Source of the DNA: Chryseobacterium suipulveris
GTDB lineage: Bacteria; Bacteroidota; Bacteroidia; Flavobacteriales; Weeksellaceae
DNA length: 64,000 bases
Reading direction: 5' to 3'
Assembly (NCBI RefSeq): GCF_022811685.1
Contig: NZ_CP094532.1
Coordinates: forward strand, 1,513,501 to 1,577,500
Shown here: piece by piece, positions 15,041 to 23,619 of the stretch
How positions within the stretch are numbered: position 1 is the stretch's first letter
Layout: every line of letters starts with the position of its first letter
Position numbers and translations under genes: made by a program
Notes under the pieces: generated by a model
Database searches by the model: none
Seen by the model: only the letters and a program-made list of their open reading frames with translations
What the model was told of the DNA's origin: nothing

Positions 15041-16018
15041 GTGGCGAATATTGTAGAAGAAATCAAGAAACCGATTACATCTGAAATGAAACTTTTTGAA
15101 CAGAAGTTTTATGAATCGATGCAGAGCAATGTTCCGCTATTGGACAAAGTCACCCGATTTATCGTAACCACAAAAGGAAAACAGATGCGACCGATGTTTG
15201 TTTTTCTGTGTTCGAAACTCGTGGGAAACGTCAATGAAAAATCTTTTCGCGGTGCATCGATGATCGAGCTGATCCATACCGCAACTTTGGTGCACGACGA
15301 TGTGGTGGATGAAAGTTTCAAGAGACGTAATTTCTTCTCTATCAACGCTTTGTGGAAAAACAAGATTGCGGTTTTAGTAGGAGATTATCTTCTTTCGAAA
15401 GCAGTTTTGCTTTCTACCGACCACAAGGATTTTGATTTGCTCGCAGTGATTTCTAGAACAATCCGTGAAATGGCGGAAGGTGAATTGCTTCAATTGGAAA
15501 AAGCACGTAAACTGGACATTACCGAGGATGTTTATTACGAAATCATCCGACAGAAAACGGCGACGCTCATCGCGGCGTGTTGTGAAATCGGTGTGCTTTC
15601 TAACGGTGCCGATGAAAATTTGGCCAAGAAAATGAAGGAGTTCGGAACCTATACCGGAATGGCTTTCCAGATCAAGGACGACCTTTTCGATTACCTGACT
15701 TCAAACATTATCGGAAAACCTGTGGGAATCGACATCAAAGAGCAGAAAATGACTTTGCCGCTGATTCACACGCTGAAAACTTCCAAAGAGAAAGACCGCA
15801 AATATTACTACGACACGATCAAGCGCTACAACAACAATACGAAACGGGTGAAAGAACTGGTGGAGTTCGTGAAAAAATCTGGCGGATTGGATTACGCAAT
15901 CGGTGTGATGAAGGATTATCAGCAAAAAGCCAAAAACATCCTCGACGAATTCCCAGATTCCGACGCGAAACAGTCGCTCCATCTAATGCTGGATTACGTG
16001 ATTGAAAGGAAGTTCTAA
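15041..16018 (+). CDS. polyprenyl synthetase family protein (octaprenyl/solanesyl-diphosphate synthase type)
   Basis: Makes the long trans-isoprenoid chain for menaquinone and similar lipids by adding isopentenyl diphosphate. The 325-aa all-helical protein has the first aspartate-rich motif in LVHDDVVDESFKRR (about residues 85-97), the upstream GKQMRPMFVFL, and the second aspartate motif in FQIKDDLFDYL. The start is a GTG at 15041 (MANIVEEIKKPI). The small residues upstream of the first motif suggest a long-chain product, but length is not certain from sequence. A thioesterase gene follows after 26 bp and is probably co-transcribed. Confidence 0.92.
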   Translation: MANIVEEIKKPITSEMKLFEQKFYESMQSNVPLLDKVTRFIVTTKGKQMRPMFVFLCSKLVGNVNEKSFRGASMIELIHTATLVHDDVVDESFKRRNFFSINALWKNKIAVLVGDYLLSKAVLLSTDHKDFDLLAVISRTIREMAEGELLQLEKARKLDITEDVYYEIIRQKTATLIAACCEIGVLSNGADENLAKKMKEFGTYTGMAFQIKDDLFDYLTSNIIGKPVGIDIKEQKMTLPLIHTLKTSKEKDRKYYYDTIKRYNNNTKRVKELVEFVKKSGGLDYAIGVMKDYQQKAKNILDEFPDSDAKQSLHLMLDYVIERKF

Positions 16019-16044
16019 AACCAATTTCCTCAAAATTTCAAAAA

Positions 16045-16431
16045 ATGGAACCGTTTTACCAAAAACAGATTACCGTTTCCGAAGAACATCTCGACGAACT
16101 GAACCACGTCAATAATGTTCAGTTTGTGCATTGGGTAGAAGAAATGGCGAAAGAACACTGGGAAATCCTTAAAAACTTCACGCCTTACAAAAACGATTTT
16201 TGGATGCTGCACGATCACCACATCCAATACCGAAAGCAGGTTTACAAAGGCGATCTTCTTACCATAAAAACTTATCCCCAAAATCCCGAAGGTTTGAAAC
16301 AGCCACGAAAAGTCGAGTTCTACCGGGACGGAGATTTAGTCGTAGATTCGCGTACACTTTGGATAATGTTTGACCACGACACAGGAAAAATAAAGCGGAT
16401 TGATAAAGATTGGCTCGATTTCATCAAGTAG
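16045..16431 (+). CDS. acyl-CoA thioesterase, 4HBT hotdog family
   Basis: A 128-aa single hotdog domain. The helix motif DELNHVNNVQFVHWVEEMAKEHW carries the Asp/His/Asn-N pattern of 4-hydroxybenzoyl-CoA thioesterase-like enzymes, followed by strands VYKGDLLTIKTYP and DGDLVVDSRTLWIMFD. It hydrolyses some acyl-CoA or acyl-ACP; the substrate is unknown. It sits 26 bp behind the polyprenyl synthase gene and converges on the DUF72 gene with only 8 bp between stops. Confidence 0.85.
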   Translation: MEPFYQKQITVSEEHLDELNHVNNVQFVHWVEEMAKEHWEILKNFTPYKNDFWMLHDHHIQYRKQVYKGDLLTIKTYPQNPEGLKQPRKVEFYRDGDLVVDSRTLWIMFDHDTGKIKRIDKDWLDFIK

Positions 16432-16439
16432 TTATTCCA

Positions 16440-17168
16440 TTATTTCTTGAGAATTTTTTCTAAGAACAAGGCATTTTTTATCCCTGCAGTTCCAAAGGTA
16501 TTGTTGAAAAACACGAAAGAAGTTCCCTTGAAATTCTCAATTTTCTTTGCTAAAGCTTTTAGGAAGTCTTCAGAATATTCTGACTTAAATAAAATGGGAT
16601 CGCCGTGAAGTCTGTAATAGCAATATTTTTCGTTATTAATGATAAAGTCATCCGCGATATTTTTCGGAAAACTGACGCCGCTGAAAATGATGTTTTTCTT
16701 TTTTAACGCTTCAAAAACCTTTTCATTCCACCAAGACTGATGACGAAATTCCACTACATTTAGGAAATCTTGATCGATAGTGTTGAAAACTTGCCCTAAA
16801 TTTTCTTCATTAAAAACATAAGATGGCTGAAGCTGGAACAGAAATCCCGCGAGTTTATCTTTCAAACCCGTTTTGATGTAGGTGCAAAATTCTGCAGTTT
16901 CTGTTTTGGTGTCGGATAGTTTCTTGAAGTGAGTGATTGTTTTTGGAATTTTGATGAAAAATTTGAAATCTGCATTGGTTTGTAAATACCAATTTTCCAG
17001 AGTTTTCTGCAATGGTCTGCGATAAAAAGTAGAATTAATTTCAACGGAATTCAGGTACTCGGAATAGAATCTCAGATAATCTTTTGTAGCCAACGATTCA
17101 GGATAGAAAAATCCCTTCCACAATTTTTCTGAAAATCCTGAACAGCCGATGTAAGTTTTATTCTTCAT
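16440..17168 (-). CDS. DUF72 domain-containing protein (YecE-like)
   Basis: A 242-aa TIM-barrel-like protein of the DUF72 family, whose reaction is unknown. Family signatures are visible: the N-terminal IGCSGFSEKLWKGFFYP, the SVEINSTFYRRP strand, FKFFIKIPKTITH, VVEFRHQSWW near the middle, YYRLHGDP and the C-terminal FVFFNNTFG. The 5' end overlaps the upstream gene by 11 bp, so the two minus-strand genes form an operon. Confidence 0.9.
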   Translation of the reverse strand: MKNKTYIGCSGFSEKLWKGFFYPESLATKDYLRFYSEYLNSVEINSTFYRRPLQKTLENWYLQTNADFKFFIKIPKTITHFKKLSDTKTETAEFCTYIKTGLKDKLAGFLFQLQPSYVFNEENLGQVFNTIDQDFLNVVEFRHQSWWNEKVFEALKKKNIIFSGVSFPKNIADDFIINNEKYCYYRLHGDPILFKSEYSEDFLKALAKKIENFKGTSFVFFNNTFGTAGIKNALFLEKILKK

Positions 17169-17760
17169 TTTTGATTAATCCTTCTGTTAAAGATTTCCAT
17201 TGGAATTTGCTACCTGCAACCATTCCGCCAACTGCGACCAAAAAGTTCCTCGCTTTTTCCAACAAACTCAAATTTTCGGTATTGGGTTCTTCGTTTCTGC
17301 CGTGAACTTCCGCCGAAATTTCGGTCAGTTTTCTTTGAATCAAAAAATTGGAAGTCGCCTTTGAATCAAAAAAGTGTGAAACTTTATCATTGGGCTTTGT
17401 CGGATCAGATGTGGGACGAACGCGCACGTAAACACTTTCAAAATGTGGTTGCTCATCCATCTTGATCTCCTCGACAATCACCCAGTCAAATCCATCTCCT
17501 GTTGGATTATGAAGTCCAGGGATTTTAATTCTGAAATAATCTCCCACCTCAGGATTTTCAAGAAGAAGATTTCCAAACGAATCTTGCAACGAAAACGACG
17601 CTTTTTCTTCACCTGCAAATAGTTCCCACGAATTCACATCAAAGAAGCGCTTCTTCACTACTTCAAAATGCTGAATCGCTTTGTGTTCTGTGTCAAAATT
17701 GATAGTTGAAACGGTGTCGTTGTAACCACCTTCCTGCTGTTGTGGTATGTGTTCTTTCAT
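17158..17760 (-). CDS. hypothetical protein
   Basis: A 200-aa soluble protein. The frame runs from 17793 but MKEHIPQQQEGG at 17760 is the better start. The middle part (GDYFRIKIPGLHNPTGDGFDWVIVEEI; SVYVRVRPTSDP; FFDSKATSNFLIQRK) is conserved-looking beta-rich sequence. The C-terminus (LLEKARNFLVAVGGMVAGSKFQWKSLTEGL) is helical and weakly hydrophobic, resembling a tail seen in Flavobacteriia proteins of unknown role. The gene overlaps the DUF72 gene by 11 bp. No function is proposed. Confidence 0.75.
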   Translation of the reverse strand: MKEHIPQQQEGGYNDTVSTINFDTEHKAIQHFEVVKKRFFDVNSWELFAGEEKASFSLQDSFGNLLLENPEVGDYFRIKIPGLHNPTGDGFDWVIVEEIKMDEQPHFESVYVRVRPTSDPTKPNDKVSHFFDSKATSNFLIQRKLTEISAEVHGRNEEPNTENLSLLEKARNFLVAVGGMVAGSKFQWKSLTEGLIKNEE

Positions 17761-17890
17761 ATCAACTTTAGAATAAAAACTTTGCCAAAACAAAGAAACT
17801 CGGCAAAATCCAAAAACTAAATTGTGAATCGTCGAGAAACTTTATGGCTAATTGCACTTCATCGCTTGGTTAAAAAGTGTAAATCCTGTT

Positions 17891-20560
17891 TCAGTTGATA
17901 TTTAAGTTGGCTCCATTTAATCTCAAAGAATTCAAAATTACTGAAACCGAAGAGAAACTCATTGCCGCAGCTGCAATCATCGGACTCAAAAGAATTCCAA
18001 AGAAAGGGTAGAGCAAGCCAGCTGCAACGGGAATTCCCAAAGTATTGTAGATAAAGGCGAAGAACAGATTCTGTTTGATATTTCTTAATAATTTCTCGCT
18101 TAATATTTTCGATTTCGCAACGCCTAAAATATCGCCTTTAACCAAAGTAATTGCCGCGCTTTCGATCGCCACATCGCTTCCGGTTCCCATTGCAATTCCC
18201 ACGTTGGATTGCGCCAAAGCTGGAGCGTCATTGATTCCGTCACCGGTCATCGCGACGATTTTTCCCTGGTTCTGGAGATTTTTTACTTCCTCCATTTTAT
18301 CCTGCGGAAGACAGTTGGCTTTAAAGTTTCTAATCCCAAGTTCGTGCGCAACAGCTTTCGCGGTGTGTTCGTTGTCGCCCGTCATCATCATTACCTCGAT
18401 TCCTTCTTTTTGCAGGAATTCTATGGCTTTCTTGGAGGTGGATTTTATTTGGTCTGAAAAGGTGAGGAATCCAAGAACTTCATTTCCTTTTGCAAGGTAA
18501 GAAACGGTTTTTGCCTGATTCTGCATTTCCGTAGCTTTCGATTTTAAAGGTTCTGGAATGTGGATGTCAAACTGATTCAAAAGCGCTTCGTTTCCTAATA
18601 AGACAGTATCGCTGCCGATTTTTCCCTTAACGCCTTTGCCTGAAATATTCTCGAAGTTTTCAATTTTTGGAATATCACGAACGCACGATTCATCCTTCTT
18701 ACATTCATCTAAAACAGCTTTAGATAAAGGGTGTTCCGAGTTTTGGTTTAATGATGCTGCAAGTTTTAAGATCTCTTCCTTATTAAAGTTTCCAAAAGCT
18801 TCAATATGTTCCAGTGATGGTTTTCCTTCCGTTAAAGTTCCCGTTTTGTCGGTGATCAGCACATTTACTTTATGCATTTCCTCGAGTGCTTCTGCATTTT
18901 TGATGAGGATTCCGTTTTTTGCACCTTTCCCGATTCCGACCATCAAACTCATCGGAGTCGCCAAACCAAGCGCACACGGACAAGCCACGATCAGAACCGC
19001 GACAGCGTTTACAAAAGCGTAGATCATCTTATTTTCACCGCCGAAAATCATCCATAAAGCAAATGTCAAAATAGAGATTCCGATGACGACGGGAACAAAG
19101 ATCGCAGAAATCTTATCCACCAATTTTTGTATCGGAGCGCGACTTCTGCTCGCATTGTCTACCATTTTGATGATCTGTGAAAGCAATGTTTCGTCGCCTA
19201 CTTTTTCAGCTTTCATCGTGAAAACACCGTTTCCGTTGATGGTTCCGGAAGTTACTTTTTCGCCCTGATTTTTTTCTGCAGGAATGGGTTCTCCGGTAAT
19301 CATACTTTCATCCACCGTGGAGTTTCCTTCGGTAATGGTTCCGTCAACGGGAATTTTCTCGCCTGGTTTTACTCTTAGCAAATCGCCGATCTTTACATGT
19401 GAAAGTGGAACTCTTCTTTCATTTCCATTTTCGATGAGATTGGCTTCGTCGGGTGAAAGATTCATCAGTTCCTCGATGGCTTTTCCGGTTCGCTGATGAG
19501 CACCCGCTTCCAACATTTGACCCATAATCACCAAAGTCAGAATTACGCAAACCGACTCGAAGTAGAGTGGTGCTTTTCCGTCGTGCGAAAGTTCGTGCGG
19601 AAGAATTCCCGGTAAAAACAAGCCCACCAAACTGAAGACAAACGCCGCAGCAACTCCCAATGCGATCAACGAAAACATATTGAGGTTCCAGGTCTTGAAT
19701 GAGTTATAGCCACGCTTCATCAGAAACCAGCCAGCATAAAAAATGACCGGAATTGAGAGTGCCAATTCTAAAAATCCCTGATCACGGTGAGAGAACGGGA
19801 ATTCAATCCACATTCCACCCATCGAAAGAATAAAAACCGGAATGGTAAAGATGAGCGCAATCAGGAATTTTCTTTTCAGTTTTTTATAGGTGTCATCTTC
19901 ACTGGAACTATTCTTGGAAGGAATTGGAACCAAATCCATCCCGCAAATCGGGCAGCTTCCCGGTTCGTCGCGAAAGATTTCCGGATGCATCGGACAGGTG
20001 TATTGCGTTGCAGTTTTCTTCTCCGGAATTTTTACCAGATCCATTCCGCAAACGGGACAACCGACATTGGAATCATAAACCTTGTCGCCTTCGCAGAACA
20101 TCGGGCAGTAGTATTTTCCCGCACGGGATTCGAGATTCGAGATTCGAGATTCGAGATTTTCCGTTTTAGTGTGATGGTGATGACTTCGATCTTCCACCTT
20201 CCCGCTTCCTGCCAGTTTTTCCTCAGATATCTCATCCAAATGCATATGGCAAACCGGACAACCAATATCGCTGTCATAAACTTTGTCGCCTTCGCAAAAC
20301 ATTGGACAAAAATATTTCCCAATTTTGGATTCGGGACTCGAAATTTCGTTCTCAAAAGATTTTACATTGCTTTTGAATCCCGCTTTTTCCTCGATAGGAA
20401 CCAGGTACATATTGCAAACCGGGCATCTTTCTCCCTGCTTGAAATAAACTTTCTCTCCTTCACATTCCATCGGGCAATAATACACGGAACTCGGTGAGAC
20501 ACGGTCTTTCGGTGGAATTTGGTTTTGGTTGGAGTGATTATGGTGATGATGATTTTCCAT
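17891..20560 (-). CDS. copA: copper-type heavy-metal P1B ATPase with four N-terminal metal-binding domains
   Basis: Exports Cu(I), or a related soft metal, from the cytoplasm. The His-rich start ([14 protein letters not shown]) is followed by four copies of a CPM-x(n)-CPVC/CPICxM domain at about residues 28-55, 82-108, 147-174 and 188-212. Then come the usual core helices and ATPase motifs: TGEPIP, CPC in [22 protein letters not shown] and [12 protein letters not shown]. At 889 aa it is longer than a typical CopA, because of the duplicated domains and their linkers. The linker before domain 3 is encoded by a GATTCGA heptamer tract. No CopZ, CopY or CusF partner is adjacent. Confidence 0.92.
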   Translation of the reverse strand: MENHHHHNHSNQNQIPPKDRVSPSSVYYCPMECEGEKVYFKQGERCPVCNMYLVPIEEKAGFKSNVKSFENEISSPESKIGKYFCPMFCEGDKVYDSDIGCPVCHMHLDEISEEKLAGSGKVEDRSHHHHTKTENLESRISNLESRAGKYYCPMFCEGDKVYDSNVGCPVCGMDLVKIPEKKTATQYTCPMHPEIFRDEPGSCPICGMDLVPIPSKNSSSEDDTYKKLKRKFLIALIFTIPVFILSMGGMWIEFPFSHRDQGFLELALSIPVIFYAGWFLMKRGYNSFKTWNLNMFSLIALGVAAAFVFSLVGLFLPGILPHELSHDGKAPLYFESVCVILTLVIMGQMLEAGAHQRTGKAIEELMNLSPDEANLIENGNERRVPLSHVKIGDLLRVKPGEKIPVDGTITEGNSTVDESMITGEPIPAEKNQGEKVTSGTINGNGVFTMKAEKVGDETLLSQIIKMVDNASRSRAPIQKLVDKISAIFVPVVIGISILTFALWMIFGGENKMIYAFVNAVAVLIVACPCALGLATPMSLMVGIGKGAKNGILIKNAEALEEMHKVNVLITDKTGTLTEGKPSLEHIEAFGNFNKEEILKLAASLNQNSEHPLSKAVLDECKKDESCVRDIPKIENFENISGKGVKGKIGSDTVLLGNEALLNQFDIHIPEPLKSKATEMQNQAKTVSYLAKGNEVLGFLTFSDQIKSTSKKAIEFLQKEGIEVMMMTGDNEHTAKAVAHELGIRNFKANCLPQDKMEEVKNLQNQGKIVAMTGDGINDAPALAQSNVGIAMGTGSDVAIESAAITLVKGDILGVAKSKILSEKLLRNIKQNLFFAFIYNTLGIPVAAGLLYPFFGILLSPMIAAAAMSFSSVSVILNSLRLNGANLNIN
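20128..20160. repeat. GATTCGA heptamer tract inside copA
   Basis: Four tandem GATTCGA units inside the coding region. On the protein they read as NLESRIS-type repeats in the linker between metal-binding domains 2 and 3. A decayed version lies at about 20331-20356 in the linker between domains 1 and 2. Confidence 0.8.
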
Positions 20561-20616
20561 TATTGAATTATTTTATGAGGAGCAGATTTTAATAAATAAT
20601 CAGACCATTACACATT

Positions 20617-20680
20617 GCGCTCCTACGGAGCGCCCTTAAAGCGGTGATTAATTTTCTACAAACTTTTCGCTCCTACGAAG
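20617..20680. repeat. CTCCTACGGAG palindromic repeats
   Basis: GCGCTCCTACGGAGCGC at 20617-20633 is a perfect palindrome apart from its centre. A partial copy, GCTCCTACGAAG, follows at 20669-20680. The same core recurs at 41115-41129 and 41165-41179. Confidence 0.65.
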
Positions 20681-20734
20681 TTCAATTGTGTTTTTGTCTT
20701 CTTTAACTCATTCGTTCTATTCTCAAAAAGTCAG

Positions 20735-21130
20735 CTACTGATTTTCGTTAAGCCGATCCTTTACAAACTCGATCTTCGTTTTTCCGTGACGGGTCGGTTT
20801 TCCGGATTCGTCTACTCCGACAAAGATGATTTTATCAATGGTGATAATGGTTTGCCGCGTCATCATATTTCGAACTTCGCAGGTTAAGGTGATGGAAGTG
20901 TTTCCAAAATCCGTCGCCTCGATTCCGATCTCGATGATATCGCCCTGCTTTGCAGAACTGACAAAATTGATTTCAGAAATGTATTTGGTGACACATCTCG
21001 GTGTTTCCAATTGTACAATCGCATACAGTGCAGCTTCTTCGTCAATCCACTGAAGGAGTCGCCCTCCGAAAAGCGTGTGGTTCGGATTGAGGTCTTCAGG
21101 TTTGATCCATTTGCGGGTATGGTAATTCAT
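20735..21130 (-). CDS. acyl-CoA thioesterase (hotdog, YciA-like)
   Basis: A 131-aa hotdog-fold enzyme. The motif NPNHTLFGGRLLQWIDEEAALYA is the catalytic helix of the acyl-CoA hydrolase group; its Asp in WIDE is the likely general base. The core strands CVTKYISEINFVSSAKQGDIIEI and IGIEATDFGNTSITLTCEV follow. The leader is a tract of heptamers (TTGAAAC, CTCAAAC) ending 3 bases before the ATG, parallel to that of rsgA. The substrate is not known. Confidence 0.87.
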   Translation of the reverse strand: MNYHTRKWIKPEDLNPNHTLFGGRLLQWIDEEAALYAIVQLETPRCVTKYISEINFVSSAKQGDIIEIGIEATDFGNTSITLTCEVRNMMTRQTIITIDKIIFVGVDESGKPTRHGKTKIEFVKDRLNENQ

Positions 21131-21132
21131 GG

Positions 21133-21192
21133 AGTTTGAGGTTTGAGGTTTGAGGTTTCAATTTTCGGGTTCCAAGTTTCAAGTTTCAGGTT
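21133..21192 (-). repeat. heptamer repeat leader of the thioesterase gene
   Basis: Read on the minus strand: units such as CTGAAAC, TTGAAAC, TTGGAAC and three CTCAAAC, ending 3 bases before the start codon at 21130. Confidence 0.8.
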
Positions 21193-21230
21193 AATCTAGA
21201 TTCGTGGGAATTGATATTTCTTAAAACGTA

Positions 21231-21989
21231 TTACCGCGTAAAAACCAATTTTGTCTTAGTTGACATCGATTCGTCGATTCGGTAACCTTCGAGGTTGAAC
21301 GCTTTTACATCGTTCAGCGTTTTTGCCTTCGTTTGTGCGCAGAATCTCACGACCAAACCTCTTGCGTGTTTGGTGTAAACCACGATGGTTTTAGGTTTTC
21401 CGCTTTTCATTTCATAAAAATCGAAATCGATAACCGGGGCGTTGAGTTTCTTTTTGTCAAGGACTTTAAAATATTCTGTACTTGCGAGATTCAGGATGAT
21501 GTCTTTGGCTTTCAGCTCGTAATTAAGTTGTTCCGTGATTTTTTCGCGCCAGAATTCGTACAGGTTTTGGTATTGATCGAACTCAAAATTTCTGCCCATT
21601 TCCAATCGGTAAGGCATCACTTTATCCGATGGTTTTAGCAATCCGTATAATCCGGAAAGCATTCTGTAATTCTTCTGAAGATAGGCGACTTCGTCCTTAT
21701 CAAGTGTATTGGCATCCAATCCGCGGTACACTTCACCGGTAAATGCAAACATTGCGGGAGCCGAATCTTTCGCGGTAGGTTTCGGCTTCCATTTTTGGTT
21801 TCTTTCCCAGTTTTCGTCGGCCAATTTCGGCGAAATATCCATTAATTCAGAAAGATATTTTGGGGATTTTTCTTTTAAATAAGATTGAATAAATGCCGCT
21901 TCCTCGATGAACTTTGGAGTTGTCGCTTTTAAAAATTCCGTGGAATTTTCAATATTCATCAGTTTTGCAGGCGAGGTGATAATCTTCAT
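21231..21989 (-). CDS. yaaA: peroxide stress protein YaaA
   Basis: A 252-aa member of the YaaA/DUF328 family, which lowers free iron and limits Fenton damage during peroxide stress in E. coli. Family signatures: MKIITSPAKLMN at the start, SPKLADENWERNQ, FTGEVYRGLDA, RMLSGLYGLLKPSDKVMPYRLEMG and the C-terminal HARGLVVRFC. The length is normal. A long 7-bp-period repeat (21991-22102) lies directly upstream of the start codon. Confidence 0.94.
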   Translation of the reverse strand: MKIITSPAKLMNIENSTEFLKATTPKFIEEAAFIQSYLKEKSPKYLSELMDISPKLADENWERNQKWKPKPTAKDSAPAMFAFTGEVYRGLDANTLDKDEVAYLQKNYRMLSGLYGLLKPSDKVMPYRLEMGRNFEFDQYQNLYEFWREKITEQLNYELKAKDIILNLASTEYFKVLDKKKLNAPVIDFDFYEMKSGKPKTIVVYTKHARGLVVRFCAQTKAKTLNDVKAFNLEGYRIDESMSTKTKLVFTR

Positions 21990-21990
21990 T

Positions 21991-22102
21991 TCTACTTTTA
22001 TCTTGTTTCTTTTTCCTTTTATCTTGTTTCTTTTTCCTTTTATCTTGTTTCTTTTTTCTTTTGCCTTTCGTCTTGGTTCTTTTTCCTTGGTTCTTGGCTC
22101 TT
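21991..22102 (-). repeat. long heptamer repeat tract between yaaA and the Sua5-type gene
   Basis: About fifteen consecutive 7-bp units, written on the + strand as TTGTTTC, TTTTTCC and TTTTATC (repeated as a 21-bp block nearly three times), then drifting to TTGGTTC and TTGGCTC. This is the longest tract in the window and fills the whole intergenic gap. Confidence 0.85.
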
Positions 22103-22714
22103 CTACAACACCCCTTTTCCCTGTCTCATTACCTCCGGTTCACCCGAAGTTAAATCAACAATAGTAGAGGCAATATTATCACCATAACCGGAATCAATCA
22201 CGATATCGACAAGGTGGTCGTATTTCTCGGCAATCAGTTCAGGATCGGTGGAATACTCGATTACTTCATCGTCGTCTTTAATGGAAGTTGACGCAATCGG
22301 ATGTCCAAGCTTTTCCACAATCATTTTGGGGATCGGGTGGTCTGGAACGCGGATTCCGACTGTTTTGTTTCCTTTGTAGGCAAGTGGAAGATTTTTGTTG
22401 GCCTCCATAATAAAGGTGAAAGGACCCGGAATTCTGTTCTTCAGAAATCTGAAAGTCGCCGTATCGATCGGTCGCGTAAATTCTGAGAGGTGGCTCAAAT
22501 CGTTGCAGATAATGGAAAACTGAGCTTTTTCGAGCTTGATTTTTTTCAGTTGCGCCAGTTTCTCCATCGCGCGGATATCGAAAATATTGCAGCCCAAAGC
22601 ATAAACCGTGTCTGAAGGATAAATAATCAGTCCACCATTTTTCAGGGTTTTCACCACCTCGTCAATAAGGTCTTCTCTTGGGTTATCGGGATAAATTTTC
22701 AGAATTTTAGCCAT
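22103..22714 (-). CDS. L-threonylcarbamoyladenylate synthase (Sua5/YciO/YrdC family)
   Basis: Makes threonylcarbamoyl-AMP for the t6A37 modification of ANN-decoding tRNAs. The 203-aa protein has the family KNGGLIIYPSDTVYALGCN entry (about residues 22-40), the KIKLEKAQF loop in place of the KxR motif, SRIPGPFTF-like NRIPGPFTFIME, and VGIRVPDHPI. The frame runs far upstream through the antisense of the tRNA, so the start is taken at MAKILKIYPDNP (22714). The KxR variation suggests it may belong to the YciO branch rather than being the essential TsaC. Confidence 0.88.
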   Translation of the reverse strand: MAKILKIYPDNPREDLIDEVVKTLKNGGLIIYPSDTVYALGCNIFDIRAMEKLAQLKKIKLEKAQFSIICNDLSHLSEFTRPIDTATFRFLKNRIPGPFTFIMEANKNLPLAYKGNKTVGIRVPDHPIPKMIVEKLGHPIASTSIKDDDEVIEYSTDPELIAEKYDHLVDIVIDSGYGDNIASTIVDLTSGEPEVMRQGKGVL

Positions 22715-22760
22715 ACACAAATTTAGTAAAATTCTATGACAAAAGATTTTCCGAAAAAAT

Positions 22761-22790
22761 TTGCAGATTTGCACAGAATTTGTATCTTTG
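22761..22790 (+). promoter_or_regulatory. promoter of the initiator tRNA gene
   Basis: TTG 22761-22763, a 19-bp spacer and TATCTTTG 22783-22790, 11 bp before the tRNA: a full Bacteroidota consensus promoter. Confidence 0.8.
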
Positions 22791-22801
22791 CACCACAATA
22801 T

Positions 22802-22874
<73 letters not shown>

Positions 22875-22880
22875 CTAAGT

Positions 22881-22911
22881 AGAGAATCACAAAAGTGGTT
22901 CTCTTTTTTTA
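22881..22911 (+). terminator. terminator of the tRNA transcript
   Basis: 10-bp stem AGAGAATCAC/GTGGTTCTCT with one G-T pair, loop AAAA, then T7. Confidence 0.9.
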
Positions 22912-22922
22912 TCATTAAGAAT

Positions 22923-23615
22923 ATGACCGACCTTCCCGGAAAAGCCATTTACGATTTCCATTTCAACAAAAGCAAAAAGAAGCTTTTTATCCACGATACT
23001 TTCGGGCCGAAAGTGGAGATGCCGGTTTCCTATTATTTCAGAAGCTTTGCAAAAATGCCGGAATTGGAGAAGATTGCTTTGGAAAATTGGAGGGGAAAAA
23101 TTCTCGATATCGGTGCTGCTGCAGGTTCCCACGCTCTTGAACTTCAGAAAAAAGGTTCTGATGTAGCCGCACTCGAAATTTCTCCTTCCGCTTGTGAAGT
23201 CATTAAAGACAGGGGAGTAGAGAATGTTATTAATGAAGATTATTTCAAATTCTCTGGTGAAAAATTCGATACTTTGCTTTTGCTGATGAACGGTGTCGGA
23301 ATTTCTTCAACACTCGATGGATTCAGAAGATTTCTAAAAAAATCTGAATCACTATTAAGTGATGGCGGACAAATTATTTTTGATTCCTGCGACGTTGATT
23401 ATATGTATGAAGACGGAGCGCGACAGTTCAACGAATATTATGGCGAAATCAACTTCCGGTACGAGTATGGCGGAGAATTGACCGATTGGTTTACCTGGCT
23501 TTATATGGATCAGGAAACAATGATCCGAATCGCGAACGAATCAGGATTTGACTGTGAGATTCTATTCGAGGACGAAAACAGCCAGTATTTGGCAAAACTG
23601 TCACGTAAGTCCTAA
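22923..23615 (+). CDS. class I SAM-dependent methyltransferase
   Basis: A 230-aa protein with a Rossmann methyltransferase core: motif I ILDIGAAAGSHALEL (about residues 60-74), the acidic end of strand 2 in VAALEISPSA, and FDTLLLLMNGVGISS at strand 4. The N-terminal 45 residues (MTDLPGKAIYDFHF; VSYYFRSFAKMPELE) are conserved in Flavobacteriia. The acceptor is unknown. The frame extends into the tRNA terminator, so ATG 22923 is the real start. It converges on the GHL10 lipoprotein gene with 4 bp between stops. Confidence 0.85.
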   Translation: MTDLPGKAIYDFHFNKSKKKLFIHDTFGPKVEMPVSYYFRSFAKMPELEKIALENWRGKILDIGAAAGSHALELQKKGSDVAALEISPSACEVIKDRGVENVINEDYFKFSGEKFDTLLLLMNGVGISSTLDGFRRFLKKSESLLSDGGQIIFDSCDVDYMYEDGARQFNEYYGEINFRYEYGGELTDWFTWLYMDQETMIRIANESGFDCEILFEDENSQYLAKLSRKS

Positions 23616-23619
23616 AATC

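Noticed and set aside
19787..20497. 236-codon plus-strand frame inside copA
   Set aside because: It is the mirror of four repeated domains in a high-confidence gene on the other strand; its length comes from codon bias of the real gene.
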